Source: Cryptomeria japonica (Eukaryota; Streptophyta; Pinopsida; Cupressales; Cupressaceae). From it: DNA of 64,000 bases. Under the pieces are notes generated by a model that was not told where the DNA came from, did no database searches, and saw only the letters and a program-made list of their open reading frames with translations. Made by a program: the position numbers and the translations under genes. This document shows positions 11,801 through 23,730 of the stretch, one piece after another. Within the stretch, counting starts at the first letter, position 1, and every line of letters starts with the position of its first letter. The DNA lies in the NCBI RefSeq assembly GCF_030272615.1, contig NC_081411.1, positions 160,163,471 through 160,227,470 of the forward strand. The letters are read 5' to 3'.

Positions 11801-13360
11801 CCCTCTACCTTAGGATCTTCTCTCACACATTACCAACTCACATAGGGTTGATTTTATTTTGTTCCATAACTCTATCCCTTCATCTAGGTCTTTGGAGTTT
11901 ACTATTTCCAAGCTTAAGGACCAATTTGCTCTTTTAGGCCTACTAGGAGACCTAGTCCAATTAGCCCTATCGGTGAGGTATTTTTCACTTATCTGCCAGA
12001 AGTCCTGCACATCGCTATAATTAATTTATCTTTTTAGATACCCTTTTATAATCTTCATTCAATATCACAAAATTGGACATGGGTTTGGTCGTTAACCATC
12101 CTAACCCTTTTTAGGCCCAATTCCTCCTTTTAAGCCTACAAAATAAGGTTTTGCTCAAATGCCTTCACTAGTCTGATTGCTCAAGGATTCTGATGATTGG
12201 ATCAGGTACTTACACCCATGAGGATGTCTAATCCAACTTGGAATAAAATCCATCCAACTAATTTACCCATCTAGGGCCTGTTGTCCATGATCCCCATTGC
12301 TTGCCAACTCAACGTGTTAAGCCTAGGGTATGGTGGTAAATCTAGAGTTTAGCCTCCCTTGTCTAAAAAATAAATTGAAAGCATACTTTACAAGGCCTCC
12401 TATCATTCCACATGGTTTTAGTATGGAGTTCCTCCATGGAATGCTAGGTATGATCCATAGAGTCTTCAAAACCCTTGTTTTAAGGTCTTTAAGACCCGCC
12501 TGCAACAAAAATGACAAAAAATACAAACTATAACACTTCAAAACCTCAAATCACCATGAAATGAAAGGTATGTCTCTATTCTAACAATTCATGCCTTGTT
12601 CTAGGCTTGGAAATCCATACAATGTCAATGAAACTCAACTCAACTCGTTGAAAACACAATTTTTGAAAGGCTAAACTTTCTTTTCTCCATTCAAATATTC
12701 AACCAAAGTTCTCATTGGTTGTCCCAAGCCTTATATTGGCCTTGGGTTGGTTACAAATGTCTTTTAACTGAAAACAACAACCAATTAGTCATTTGTGTTT
12801 GGAAAATACAAATGTTGCAAAGTTGCTATGAGCAACTTTTTACAACTTTTACATAGTTGAGCAACTCTTGCCCAAATCAAACCTAGGTCACTTCTAAAGG
12901 TTGAAATGACCTGAAAAACCTCTAAACTCTATCAAAATGACCTATTCTAACTTAGTAACAACTTATTCTATCAAGTACTCTATCTGGCACCCTTAAGAGC
13001 CCATAGGCCAACATTGGCCAAACAATAACTCCTAGGGTCCTTACAACATCTGAGCACTTATTCAAAAACCTATTGACCTTATTACAAACCAAAATCACGT
13101 GATTCCAAACTCTTGGAACCTACACAAAAGAATTTCTCATGTGCTCCTACACCATGTGTGTATGCAAGAAGTCATGACAAAGATGTCCTTTGAGCCGAAG
13201 TTCCCCTTCTTCCTCTATAGAATGACCCGAGTGCATTGCCCTAGATTGAACACTAGCTTGTAACCCTTGAGACAACAGAAGAGAAATGTGGTGAAAACAA
13301 AACATCCTTCAGCTGAGATTTAAGGACCTTTCACACGCTTGGATTGAGCACTATAATTAT
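8831..13360. other. No recognisable gene or element
   Basis: AT-rich sequence. I see only a TA run at about 11058-11075 and an A/CAA-rich tract at 11158-11212. Short open frames here have no familiar motif. Text at 11.5-13.3 kb is somewhat richer in C and could be an old LTR, but no repeat partner was found in the window. Confidence 0.6.
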
Positions 13361-13640
13361 AATTAAGCCGATAGGTTTTTAGTGGGGGCTTTTGCCCTCC
13401 GAAGTGTAAGACTTTCCGGCCCGCTTAGTTTCCAGTGCTGGGCATTTTTTTTTTCAGCGCTGGTGATGTGTTGGTGGCGACCATACTTGGGCTTGTCTTC
13501 ATCGATCGACATGAATCCCGAACTCTTTGTTGTCTCCGTGTTGGTGACGTGTTGTTAGCGAGCGTAGATGGCTTTGTCTCCATTGGTTGGCACAAATCTT
13601 GAACTCTTTGTCATCTCCAAAAGAAAGGTATACTCACCGC
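13361..13640 (+). repeat. Direct repeat, copy 1
   Basis: Matches 17105-17320 over ~215 bp with many substitutions: shared blocks include 'cgcttagtttccagtg', 'gtgttggtggc' and 'ccatacttggg'. The second copy lies ~750 bp upstream of the first Helitron-linked open frame, so both may be ends of related elements. Function unknown. Confidence 0.7.
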
Positions 13641-13734
13641 TAAAACCTAATTTTCTTTTTCGTTGTCTTCATTATGTCAATTGATTTTCTCTGCAAGTTA
13701 TCACCTTGTTAAGGTTCCGTGAACTATCATCTCC

Positions 13735-14600
13735 TTGAATTTTTTTGTGGACTTCTTAGGGTTTTCACGCCATCTATTATTCTCTTATGGCGTAGTGCTA
13801 GGCTTTTTTGTGATTTGTCACTTTCTTGCCATGAAGTGTGTTACTCTGGAAGGTAAGTTTCTTTGGGTTTTATTAGTGTTTGATTTTTTTTCTCTACAAA
13901 GTAAGGTTCTTTCTGTTTTATTCGACTTAGTTTTGACCTCTTTTGGGTTTGTTATTTTCCTTTCATTGGCTTTTATTTGCAGGTTGGGAGTGATTTTAGC
14001 TTTTAGGGTTCGGTTTGGATTGACTTCCAACAATTTAATGCCATTAATTTTCACAGTTGTGGGGTTGTGCTAGGCTTTTCTATTACCCATTATTCTCTGC
14101 AAGGTAAGCAAGTTTTTGGTTTTTAATTTATGCTTTTAGAATCCTTTCATAAATTTTATAGGGTTTATAAATTTGTTTTGAATTAGGGCATGATTAAATT
14201 TAAAGGAAAAGATTTTGTTGACGTCCAACAGTTTAATGTCGTTAATCTGCAGGGTTGTGGTGTAGTGCTAGGCTTTTGTGTGATTTGTCAGTTTCTTGTT
14301 GTGAAGTGTGTTACTCTGTAAGGTAAGTTTCTTTGGGTTTTATTAGTGTTTGATTTTTTTTCTCTGCAAATTAAGGTTCTTTCTGATTAATTCGGCTTAG
14401 TTTTGACCTCTTTTGGGTTTGTTATTTTCCTGTCATTAGCTTTTGTTTGTAGGTTGGGAGTGCTTTTAGCTTTTAGGGTTTCGTTTGGGTTGACTTCCAA
14501 TAGTTTAATGCCATTAATTTGTACGGTTGTGACATTGTGCTAGGCTTTTCTGTTATCTGTTATTCTCTACAAGGTAAGCTTCTTTTGAATGCTTCAAAGG
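13735..14600 (+). repeat. Two-copy tandem repeat of ~480 bp
   Basis: 13790-14090 is repeated at about 14265-14570, both with 'gtagtgctaggctttt', 'gaagtgtgttactctg' and 'gacctcttttgggtttg'. T-rich with several AAGGTAAG donor-like sites. Inverted copies of parts of it lie at 16.24-16.34, 16.56-16.66 and 16.74-16.81 kb. The open frame at 13735-14073 is judged a by-product of T-rich composition. Confidence 0.7.
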
Positions 14601-14789
14601 TAAGCAAGTTTTCAGTTTTTAATTTATGCTTTTAGAATCCTTTTTGAAATTTTATAGAGTTTATAAATTTGTTTCAAATTAGGGCCAGAGTAAATTTGAA
14701 GGAAAATGTTTTGTTCGTCTTCTTGTGCAGTGCATTTAATTTTGTTAATGTGAATTCAAATTACAATTTTGTCCAAGGAATGAGTGATT

Positions 14790-15014
14790 GATGTTTATGT
14801 TGTACAGAATGTGTGGAAAACCACCCATCAAAGCCATAGTGGACCAATGAGCATTGAGTCATATCTTCATGACTCCTATATCCAAAGTTGTTACAATTGC
14901 AGTATGGCTGGGTAATACACCCATTTGACCATTATTAGTAGTTAGTATTATTTCTTGAACTTCTAAATCCCAAACAACTCGATTGGGAGTGACTACATGA
15001 AGGTTTAGGTTCAT
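14790..15014 (-). pseudogene. atpE: Nuclear copy of plastid atpE (ATP synthase CF1 epsilon), 5' part
   Basis: From an ATG at 15014 the minus strand reads [20 protein letters not shown] and continues with [13 protein letters not shown] and ALMGGF, which follow chloroplast ATP synthase epsilon closely. There is an in-frame TGA after ...DIGVMKI. Similarity fades after the GGF motif, near 14820. It directly follows an atpB tail in the plastid gene order, so this is a transferred plastid DNA piece (NUPT) rather than a nuclear gene. The stop and missing C-terminus make it a relic. Confidence 0.88.
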
Positions 15015-15023
15015 TTTGTTTCT

Positions 15024-15246
15024 TTAAATTTCTTTTAAGTTCATAGCCTTTGCGGTAGCTTCATCACTGGTACCCACCAAATAAAAAGATTGTTCAGGTA
15101 GAAAATCTAATTCTCCAGAAAGGATCATTTGAAAACCTCTAATTGTCTTTATGAGACTAATATATTTATCGAGGGAACCAGTGAATACCTCTGCTACAAA
15201 AAAGGGTTGTGACAAAAACCGTTCAATTTTTGTTGCTCTTGCCATG
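15024..15246 (-). pseudogene. atpB: Nuclear copy of plastid atpB (ATP synthase CF1 beta), C-terminal end
   Basis: Minus strand reads [20 protein letters not shown], then [18 protein letters not shown], then [12 protein letters not shown] and a TAA at 15024-15026. This is the C-terminal ~70 residues of plastid ATP synthase beta, whose catalytic ATP-binding part is absent. The open frame continues upstream to 15341 but that sequence does not match atpB, so the transferred piece begins near 15246. It abuts atpE 10 bp downstream, the plastid order. Several substitutions (such as SLDKYIS for the usual SPGKYV-type stretch) show age. Confidence 0.9.
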
Positions 15247-15349
15247 ACTAACATATTTGTTTTTTCTGGATAGCATAGGTTGGGTATGATATGAGAAAGC
15301 CTTTTCAGTGGAAATATGCCCAGTCTGTGTCTTGCTATCATTTACATTC

Positions 15350-16150
15350 ATATGCCACTTATTCTTAATCCCTAATTATTTAGCTTCTTATGGTTTTATG
15401 GATGTAAGAGAGGGTTTGAGACAAAATCCATTATGTATATCAAATTCATATAACACAATCATAAATTTGTGACTAGGGATTCGGGGTACTTTTTGCCTTC
15501 TCCTAGGAAGCTACTATTTTTGCCAGTTTTCACTGTCAAATTTGTGTGCCAAACAAGAAAGTGGGTAGAGGATTGAGATTTATTCATACATTTCAGGTGT
15601 GTAGTTGCCGCCCTCATCTAAAAAATTATGAAGTTGACATACACTTTAAATACAGACCAAAAAAAAGCAACAAAACTAGCATTTAGGGTTTGTGGAGTAT
15701 TCGAAATGGATGCCAAAAAAGAAATGGGTTGCATTATCTTTAGAACTTATCCCAACCTTTGAGAAAACTAAATCAACAACTTAGGGCAAATTATGACATG
15801 TTCCTGATTTATTGAACTTTGGGTTGGACTTAAAGTGTGCTCCAATTGTCTTAGTGAACCGTGCCAAGAGACCATGTTTCATAGCCTTGAAGTGGCGATG
15901 TAGTCAAACTAATGCACAAACTTGTCCAATAAAACACACTCTCAAGTATAAAACACACGGTCAAGTCATGTATACTTTCTGAAACTGTCTAAGGAATATC
16001 CTTATTCCTTTCTTATTTTTATTAATTATCAAATTTTAAGCCTTCCTAACAAATACGAATCTCCACCTAAGGAAAAACTTTTTTTTGTAGGTTCTTGATA
16101 AATACTTCATGCAAGTGTGATGTTTTGTCTATTAAAATATGTCAACTAAT
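15350..16150. other. No recognisable gene
   Basis: AT-rich; nothing supported on either strand. Confidence 0.5.
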
Positions 16151-17095
16151 TAGAAACATAGTTATAGAGGGCCATACAAGGTTCATGACCAATAACAAAG
16201 TTAGTAAGATAATATACTGATAATCATGGAGAGTTTTATATCATTGTAATGGCCCTACAGTATGCCACAACCCTGCAGATTAATGACATTAAAGTGTTGG
16301 ATGTCAACCACCACAGAACCCTAAAATGTAAAAGCATTGACAACCTACAAATATTAATGAGGGCCATTAATGTACATGTTATTCTCTTCAGTCTGGTTTT
16401 GCCTATCAAAATTTGTCAACTAATTTGAAACATAATTATAGAGGACCATATGAGGTTCATGGTCAATAACAAAGTTAGGCAGATAATATATATTCTAAAC
16501 ATTAATAGTCGGTTATGGTCAATAACAAAGTTAGGCAAATAATATACTGATAATTATACAGAGTTTTATACTGTTGTAATGGCCCTACACTATGTCACAA
16601 CCCTGTTGGTTAAAGGCATTAAACTATTGGACATCAACCACTGCAGAACTGTACAAGCTAAAAGCACTGCAACCTGCAAAAGAAAAACAATGACAAGGAG
16701 ATTAGAAAACAAAAAAATAGGGCAAAACTAACCGCAATAAAACCAAAATAAGGTTACTATGCAAAGAATAACAGATAACACAAAACCCTAGCACTATGCC
16801 ACAATAGTTGAAAAGTACAATGTTGAAGTGCTCTGTCAATCTTCTTTTGATAGGCAGGAGTAACTTCAAGCTATGCATACATACAAAGAAAGATAATTAT
16901 AGAGGGCCATAGTTGGTTCATGATCAATAACAAAGTTAGCCACAACCCTGTAGATTTATACAATACATTTATCAAAGTAACTTTGTTATTGATCATGAAC
17001 CTCATATGACCCTCTATAAAGATTTATATAATACATTTATCTGCCTAACTTTGTTATTGATCATGAACCTCATATGGCCCTCTATAATTATGTTC
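16150..17095. repeat. Cluster of direct and inverted ~45-60 bp repeats
   Basis: A block containing 'agagggccat' ... 'ggttcatg' ... 'tcaataacaaagttag' occurs at about 16166-16205, 16439-16477, 16515-16537 and 16902-16940. The reverse complement appears twice at about 16977-17020 and 17043-17085. Interspersed are inverted copies of the 13.7-14.6 kb tandem repeat ('ccacaaccctg', 'taatgacattaaa'). The last forward block and first inverted block could pair as a hairpin. Confidence 0.75.
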
Positions 17096-17104
17096 TCGAC
17101 ATAT

Positions 17105-17330
17105 TAATTAAGTCGATAGGATTTTAGTGGGGGATTTTGCTCGCCAAAGTGTAAGACATTCCGACCCGCTTAGTTTCCAGTGGTCGGTGTTTTTTCCTCC
17201 AGTGCTAGTGACGTGTTGGTGGCAACCATACTTGGGTTTGTCTCCATCGGTCAGCACGCATCCTGAACTCTTTATGATCCCAATGCTGGTGATGTGTTGT
17301 TAGAGTGTAAGACATTCCATTGCACTTATT
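17105..17330 (+). repeat. Direct repeat, copy 2
   Basis: Partner of 13361-13580; see that entry. It may mark the left part of the Helitron that follows, but no TC-type Helitron 5' end could be fixed. Confidence 0.65.
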
Positions 17331-18075
17331 TTTGTCGATTGGTAGCTTTTCCAAGCAGTCTTCACATGTTGGGGGAGAGGACACGTGGACGAGTGAATGT
17401 TTGCTTAGACTATGCCAAAAGAAAGGGAATACTCAGTGCCTTAGACTAATTTATTGTGTAATTTTTCAACTGGTTGAGGTTTACAAAGAGTAACTGAATT
17501 CTTGCAATGAATATTAGAAAAATTACATAGTTAACAATCAATTTTACATTTATTATGGTTTCCTTTCTTGTTTGTTGTATTTAAATATCTGTTTAGTGAC
17601 TTTTTGATTGCAAAACGAACGTTGTTGAAATGCATCATTTAGGTCATGTACACTAGGTTGTCTCGAGGTCATCAACATACATTTTTTTGACTGGCTAGAT
17701 GACATTTCCTTCTGTAGTATTAACCGAGTTTATTTTTTACAGAATGTAAGGATAATCTCTAATTTGACTTTTTTTGAAATGTAAAGGAAATGTATAATTT
17801 ATTAAATGAAATTCATATATATGATTTTCTTCTCTTTCCATTTTAGTTCTTATTTGAATCTACATTCTTCCTAGCCTACAAGTTTTCAATTTTTACGTTT
17901 TCAGTTCATGTTTCTTGTAACCAGTCAACAAATTATTTTTTTGCATTTACCAACAATGTTTTAATTTTCTTTCACATTGGCTGGGTTTTTGTCATGTATT
18001 AACTTTTTTAATGATTTATTTTCTTTTTTTGGTTCTCACAGAATTGAGCCACATTAATTCAATCAATTTTTTTCA

Positions 18076-18396
18076 ATGCATAGAGCAATGAAAGAAACAA
18101 AGGACATTAACAATGTCATTGTGAAGTTGTTGCAAGAGAGAAACAAGATAAAGGACAACCTGAGAAATCTGATTCATCAGCATGAACGTAAAATGGCCAA
18201 GCAATCAAGAAACCCCCTTCCTATTCCTACCACTCCTGTTTCCATCATTTCCAATATGGAATTATGCCCTCTTCCAATACCAACTGCTGAACAGTTAATA
18301 GATCCACTAGCCTATTTTATGCTAGGAGACAAGATCCTTAAGTGGAATGATAACCAACTTGGATGGGTTGCATGGGTAGATACTTCCTCTATTTAA
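18076..18396 (+). CDS. Unknown 106-aa open frame upstream of Helitron genes
   Basis: ATG at 18076, TAA at 18394. The first ~50 residues are charged and helical (KETKDINNVIVKLLQERNKI), followed by a Pro-rich stretch with PLPIPT twice. The last residues, LGWVAWVDTSSI, end near a possible GT donor. I do not recognise a domain. Position on the same strand as the RPA-like exon and Rep/helicase suggests an exon of a Helitron-encoded protein, but it may be chance. No transcript evidence. Confidence 0.35.
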   Translation: MHRAMKETKDINNVIVKLLQERNKIKDNLRNLIHQHERKMAKQSRNPLPIPTTPVSIISNMELCPLPIPTAEQLIDPLAYFMLGDKILKWNDNQLGWVAWVDTSSI

Positions 18397-18399
18397 TTA

Positions 18400-19540
18400 C
18401 TTAGGCTTTCATTAGTTGAACTCATCTTTCAATTATATTTTGAGATTCAAAGTAATCTTCATGTTCCTCGTACTTGATTGTTATATGTGTCAATCATAAA
18501 TTGGAACTTTGATTTTTTGTATGCGTATCCCTATTACAAGTAATCTAATAGAAACATCCATGCACCAAAATGTTGATACGAATTTTCTTTTGTTTATGTT
18601 AATTTTTTAGTTTCCTCCTGTTCCATCCTGATGGATACCTAAATGCATACATATTTGGATACCTAAAAGTCGTGTTAAAATTACAATCAGATAACATTAA
18701 TAGTCAATTAAAATACAATAGTATGAAACATTACATGCAATCAACAAAGTTCTTTATTGTATTTCAGAATCTATATCATCTGATTGAGAAAATAAAACTA
18801 CAAAAAATAACAGACTAGAAACTATGATTATTGTTGGTCTACAACTTCATATTCACTAGGATTTAGTTAGGTACTTATCCTTGGCACTGAATTTCTCAAT
18901 CCATTATGTTGTTCAATCTCTTCTAATAGAATATTTTAAACTTCATAATAGGATCACAATAAACTTTATTCTGCAAGGCAATATACCAATCCAAACGACA
19001 GGATTTCTTTCCTTAGACTGAATCTGAAACCGTTTCTACTCTAATAAACAGGTAAATTATCCGTCTCTTGAAATGTACATCTTTGTTCCCTGCAAATATG
19101 ATTCCCTCCTTTTCTATATTTTTTTCCAAAGATGCAAAATACTTTCCAACTCATTAAGTTTTTCATTTATGAACATATCTTTACGTGTCAATAGCTTTAT
19201 TTGAGGATAATATGTATGTAATATTACATTATTCTAATAAATTAAACTTATACATACAAAAAAAATTAATTGTTTGTTAATAACCTGTACTCGCATGTAC
19301 GTTTAGTCCTGCCATTCCTCTCAAATTTAAATATCTCCATCCAAAATGTCATCTACATCAGCCACCTCTAAATCTGTACAACAATCCACAATGCATACTT
19401 TGGTAAGCTAATACATCGTACCTTTTGAAAAACACAACTTTGTTGTCATTACTTTCATAATATATCTTTTTTTTTATTCTATCCCTTCCATTTTGACATT
19501 CACTCTTTTTTCTAACATACACAAACATAGTTAAGCATTA
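18400..19540. other. No recognisable gene
   Basis: AT-rich intron-like sequence; a short open stretch at 19320-19400 ending in TTTGGTAAG might be another exon, unsupported. Confidence 0.4.
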
Positions 19541-19766
19541 TGTAATTTAGATACTTGAATTGCATACACTCCAAAACAATAAACTATACGTTAAGGAATG
19601 ATTCATGGTTTTGTCCTAGATGTGAAATGATTGTGACAGAATGCAATTACAGTTACCTTTTACCAATGAAACTACAAGACACAACAAGTATTGTTTGGGC
19701 TACTTTTGATGAGGTTGCAACTCAATTGATAAAGAAAACTGCAAAAGAGCTTTGTGCACTGCAAGT

Positions 19767-19770
<4 letters not shown>
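19541..19770 (+). pseudogene. RPA70-like C-terminal (DBD-C) exon, Helitron-associated
   Basis: Reads NCIHSKTINYTLRNDSWFCP, then RCEMIVTECNYSYLLPMKLQ, then TTSIVWATFDEVATQLIKKT and AKELCAL. The pattern zinc ribbon - W-x-CPRC - Y-x-Y-x-L - D-T-x-x-x-W-A-TFDE-A is that of the C-terminal DNA-binding domain of replication protein A large subunits, often carried by plant Helitrons as single-strand DNA-binding helpers. The second cysteine of the first zinc pair appears to be Ser (CIHS instead of CxxC). It begins after a possible AG acceptor (…taatttag) and runs into a CT/TA microsatellite. Likely a non-functional exon. Confidence 0.65.
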
Positions 19771-19809
<39 letters not shown>

Positions 19810-20220
19810 GAAAATTTATACATATATACACATATATATCTATTTCTACAGATATACACATACTTATATATACTTTTTTTTATTCATATATATTTATACA
19901 TGTGAATATTTGTATATATATCTATATATATGTATAAATATATACCTATGCATCAATATATATCCATAATCACATTCTTGAAATATTATCGTACCCAAAA
20001 TTATAAACAAAATACCAAATATAGAAATCAAATTCTATACAAATATATATTTATACACAGTTATAGAATTATATATATATATATATATACATATATTTAT
20101 ATATGTTCATATCTATGTATATAGATATACACATATTTCATTGATATGTATATATACATACATCTGTATGTATATATAATTTTATATATCTATGTATATA
20201 TATATATTTCAATAATGACT
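19767..20220. repeat. CT and TA microsatellites
   Basis: (CT)n 19767-19790 passes into (AT)n to ~19809, with further TA-rich tracts to 20220 and again at 20490-20640. Open frames here are repeat artefacts. Confidence 0.9.
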
Positions 20221-21104
20221 TTGGGAAAAAAAATCATAGGTAAACTCTACACTCAGCAAAGTAGACATTAGTAAATTGAAGTCTTGCACAACAAATACAA
20301 TTCACAACACAATGACCAACACAAAACTAAAAAAAAGAACATTACATATTAAATTAACCAATTTTCAATTCCCATATGTTTCTGAATACTATTGAACCAA
20401 GCATGTGTATACATAACAAGCCAAGACTGTCTGTATACACCCATAAAACTGCACAAAAAAACATGTATTGCTTATTACATAACTTTATATAGATTTAAAC
20501 GTATTTATATATATGTATATGCCTCATTGAAATTATAAATGTATTTACATACATACATATATCTATGTACATATGTATGTATGCATGTATATATTTTTCC
20601 AAGTACATGTATATACACATGTATTTATCTATATACAAATATCCAATGTCAGAATTATATATTATATGCCTATGTACATGCCTTGAATTTCTTATAGTTT
20701 CATTAAAACAAGAGAAAGTAACTGTATGGTTGTTGTCATACATACTTCAATGCTTTCTCTCTTCAATTGTTAGAATTGTAACACACCTCTATTCTCTTAC
20801 AAATATTAGACATCTATTGAACCTTCCACTCAACAAGGCGATGCCATCAAATGGAGGAGGAAGCAAACAAATAGAACTTACTATGCAAAGAATAGAGGCA
20901 ATATCTCTAACAAATGCCAAATGAAGTGTTGTGCACAACAAACATCTGATAGTAACTCACACACTCTATTACAAATAGAATTCAATAACCTTTAGCCAAG
21001 TAATGTGCCCCAAAAACATTCAACTGCTCTTGAACTCACACTGCAGACTCATTCATTCCTACATGCTTTATCTAACTTCTGAAAAAAAATTGATATGTTG
21101 GAGC

Positions 21105-21560
21105 TCACGGAGGCATGTTCTATTTGTAGAGAAAGCTATGTGGGCATGACTATTAAAAATGTCAACCATGTAGTTATATTCATGAGATGTTCTGTTGAGA
21201 GAAGAGTCCATCATTTCACTTCATCAAACAATATGGACCCAGGTGAGCAACCTTATATTTAAAGTGTCTTTCTCAAGTAGAAGAAATGCTCATAGCAAGG
21301 ATTCCTCCTATTTTGCAAGTTACTCATGCAAGGGGAGGGTAGTATAAGTATTCAGGTCACACAATTAACATCCCATAGGATATTTCTGAAATTGTGTTAT
21401 CCTTACCAAACAAAATTCAACATTTAGAAATCCTTATTATCCGTATAACTAATCTAGAAGGGTTAACTTGTGACTATTACGTTAATAGGTATCACGTCAT
21501 GAATGCATTGACTTAAAAATTAAGCATGACCAATACTATAAAGATGTTATCATTGATTTA
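21105..21560 (+). pseudogene. Helitron N-terminal (DUF6570-type) domain, decayed
   Basis: Across several stops and frame changes, plus-strand readings give CSICRESYVGM, SNNMDPG, then YKYSGHTINIP, DISEIVLSLPNKIQHLEILI and NRYHVMNAL. These match in order the N-terminal region of Helitron-encoded Rep/helicase proteins (cysteine pair; NNMDPG; YxGHxINxPQD; LP; VxRxHVxxAL). It lies ~500 bp before the Helitron_like_N segment on the same strand. Many stops (TAG after NIP, TAA after ALT) make it a relic. Confidence 0.7.
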
Positions 21561-22019
21561 GATGCACTACAACTATTACCTGAGTCCAGCACTGACATTT
21601 CAGATCTTTTACATTCAGTAACTTCACCTCAAGAAGAACCTATACAAGAAAATCCTAATGTAGCCAACATCAACAATGAGAAAGAAGTAATAGAAAACTC
21701 TTCTTCATTCATTCCATGACTTCCATCCTCAATGCCTGAACTGGATGCAATCAAGACAATCCTACATCTGAATAATACCGACAACAATGTTGTCTCTTGG
21801 CCACAAATCAGTTCATCACCTATCAATGCCTGCTTACAATGGCATTCCCAACATTGTTTCCTAATGGATTGGCTTTACCACTTCAAGATAGGACAAAACA
21901 TGTACATTTACTTGAATATGCTTTGCACTTGATAAAATATTATGATCAAAGATTTGGCTAGCATGTCTGTTTTAGATATTATATCTATAATCTAATTATG
22001 AGGCATCGATCTCAGCAAT

Positions 22020-23730
22020 CAGCTGCTATTTTCATAAAGACAAATTGAGAAGATTTTCTTCCAGTGAACCTTCATGGCCTAAGCGAGCACTTACAGAATA
22101 CACCATCAAATGAATTACCAAATCACAGCATGCGATATGCTACCTCCTTGCGCAACACACACGCATTTTGGAGCAAATCTCGTAGAGACCTTACCACAAT
22201 GATAGAACAGTTAGGTCAACCAACACTTTTCTTTACGCTAAGCTCAACTGATACAAAATGGCCTGACCTGCATAAAATATTCCCAAAACATACTCAAATA
22301 CTTTATAGGACAATAAAAGGCAATCTATTGAGAATTTGGTCAATAACCCGCATATAACAGCTTTATACTTGCACTTAAGATTTCAGATCTTTCGTGATGA
22401 AGTCATTGTCAAATAGTTGCATGCCATTGACCACTAGTACAGATATGAATGGAAACATTGAGGCTCTGCCCATATTCATGGCTTTCTATGTCTTCCATAA
22501 GCACCTAATATTAACAACCTTGATTGGATAGACCATGAAAGCATTCAATCAGTTAAAACCTTCTTTGACCAGTACATCACAACATGGAATCCACACACAG
22601 AAGTGGACCGCTTAAACAAGTAGTATATACCTACAATTTTAGATCCATGTCTTTCAAATACATATATCATTTTTAGATCTGATCCTTGTATTGACTACAC
22701 TAAATTGGTGAATGTTGTTCAACGACATACAAAGTGTTCAGAGTTTACATGCTTGAAAAAAAAAAAAACTCTTGAATGTCGATACAAAGCACCTTGGCTT
22801 GAACAACATAGCTCATCATTGACATTAGAACATAATAATAGCCCATCATACAAGCCAACAAGGAATGATAGTCGACGCAATGTTCACAACCCAATGATGC
22901 TAGCCATATGGAGGGCCAATGTTGATTGTCAGGCAGTGTGCTTGAAAAAGGCAATTCTTTGATATATCTCTAAATATGCATCCAAAATTGAACGTAAATC
23001 AGAGAGCTATACTGACATGTTAAAAAGAATTGTTGGATCAACAAATTCAGAAGATACAATTCTCTTAGCATATCAAAGGTTCATGGTGGGAATTGTTGCT
23101 GATAGGGACATTAGCGCTCAAGAAGCTTTCCACATGTTGCTCAAACTCCCCTTGATCTCTTGCACATGTCAGTTTGTCACCCTCAATGTTGGGAATAAAA
23201 TCTTCCAACGTATAATAAACTGTGATGAAGCTTCACAGACATGCATTTCTTTCATTTCTAATTACATGAAAAGACCATCAGAGTTAGCAAACCTAACATT
23301 GCTTCATTCAGCTCAGAAATATACATACAGTCAACAACACAAATCATGTAAATGGATAAAAAGAAAGCTACCAACAATTGTAAATGTCTACCCCCAGTTT
23401 AAATCCTTACCTTCAGAAGTTGACTCTACTTTTGAAACTTTCAGTTGGAGTGAATTGCTTTTGTACAAATCCTTCTGCAACATCCCTCTACATATAGGTA
23501 CCTCAATTGATGAAATTATACTGAATTGGAAACAACTTCAAAGTACTCATTACATCAGGTGGCATGTAAATGGCATTGAAGAACACTCGACTACAAAAAA
23601 TAGTGAAGACCTGCACTTGCAAGATATTCCACAATCTACTAATCATGACCTCTATGAATGGGAGTTCTTGTCACAAATGGGAGCCTCAAACAACTTTGAT
23701 GTTGCTACTTCAAATTCTTGGGAAACATGA
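22020..23730 (+). pseudogene. Helitron Rep (HUH endonuclease) segment
   Basis: 22064-22357 reads MRYATSLRNTHAFWSKSRRD, then LGQPTLFFTLSSTDTKWPDL, the Helitron_like_N signature (GT/FW, GxPTxFxTxSxAD). At 22449-22530 a frame broken by two stops gives YEWKH, GSAHIHGFLCLP and NINNLDW: the HIH at 22471-22479 is the metal-binding HUH motif of rolling-circle initiators. At 22927-22980, CQAV...YISKYASK supplies the catalytic tyrosine region. 23017-23730 is a 237-codon open stretch (LAYQRFMVGIVADRDISAQE, then YVTL-like and coiled regions) that links Rep to the helicase in this family. The protein would nick and transfer one strand during rolling-circle transposition. Stops in at least four places; non-functional. 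Confidence 0.85.

Noticed and set aside
13735-14073. A 112-aa hydrophobic protein (possible membrane protein)
   Set aside because: Phe/Leu/Val-rich product of a T-rich tandem repeat; the second repeat copy does not keep the frame.
15024-15341. A functional nuclear ATP synthase beta gene
   Set aside because: Only the last ~70 residues match; upstream sequence is unrelated, and the adjoining atpE has a stop. It is a plastid-derived relic.
19752-20124. Small proteins rich in Ile/Tyr
   Set aside because: Products of CT/TA microsatellites.
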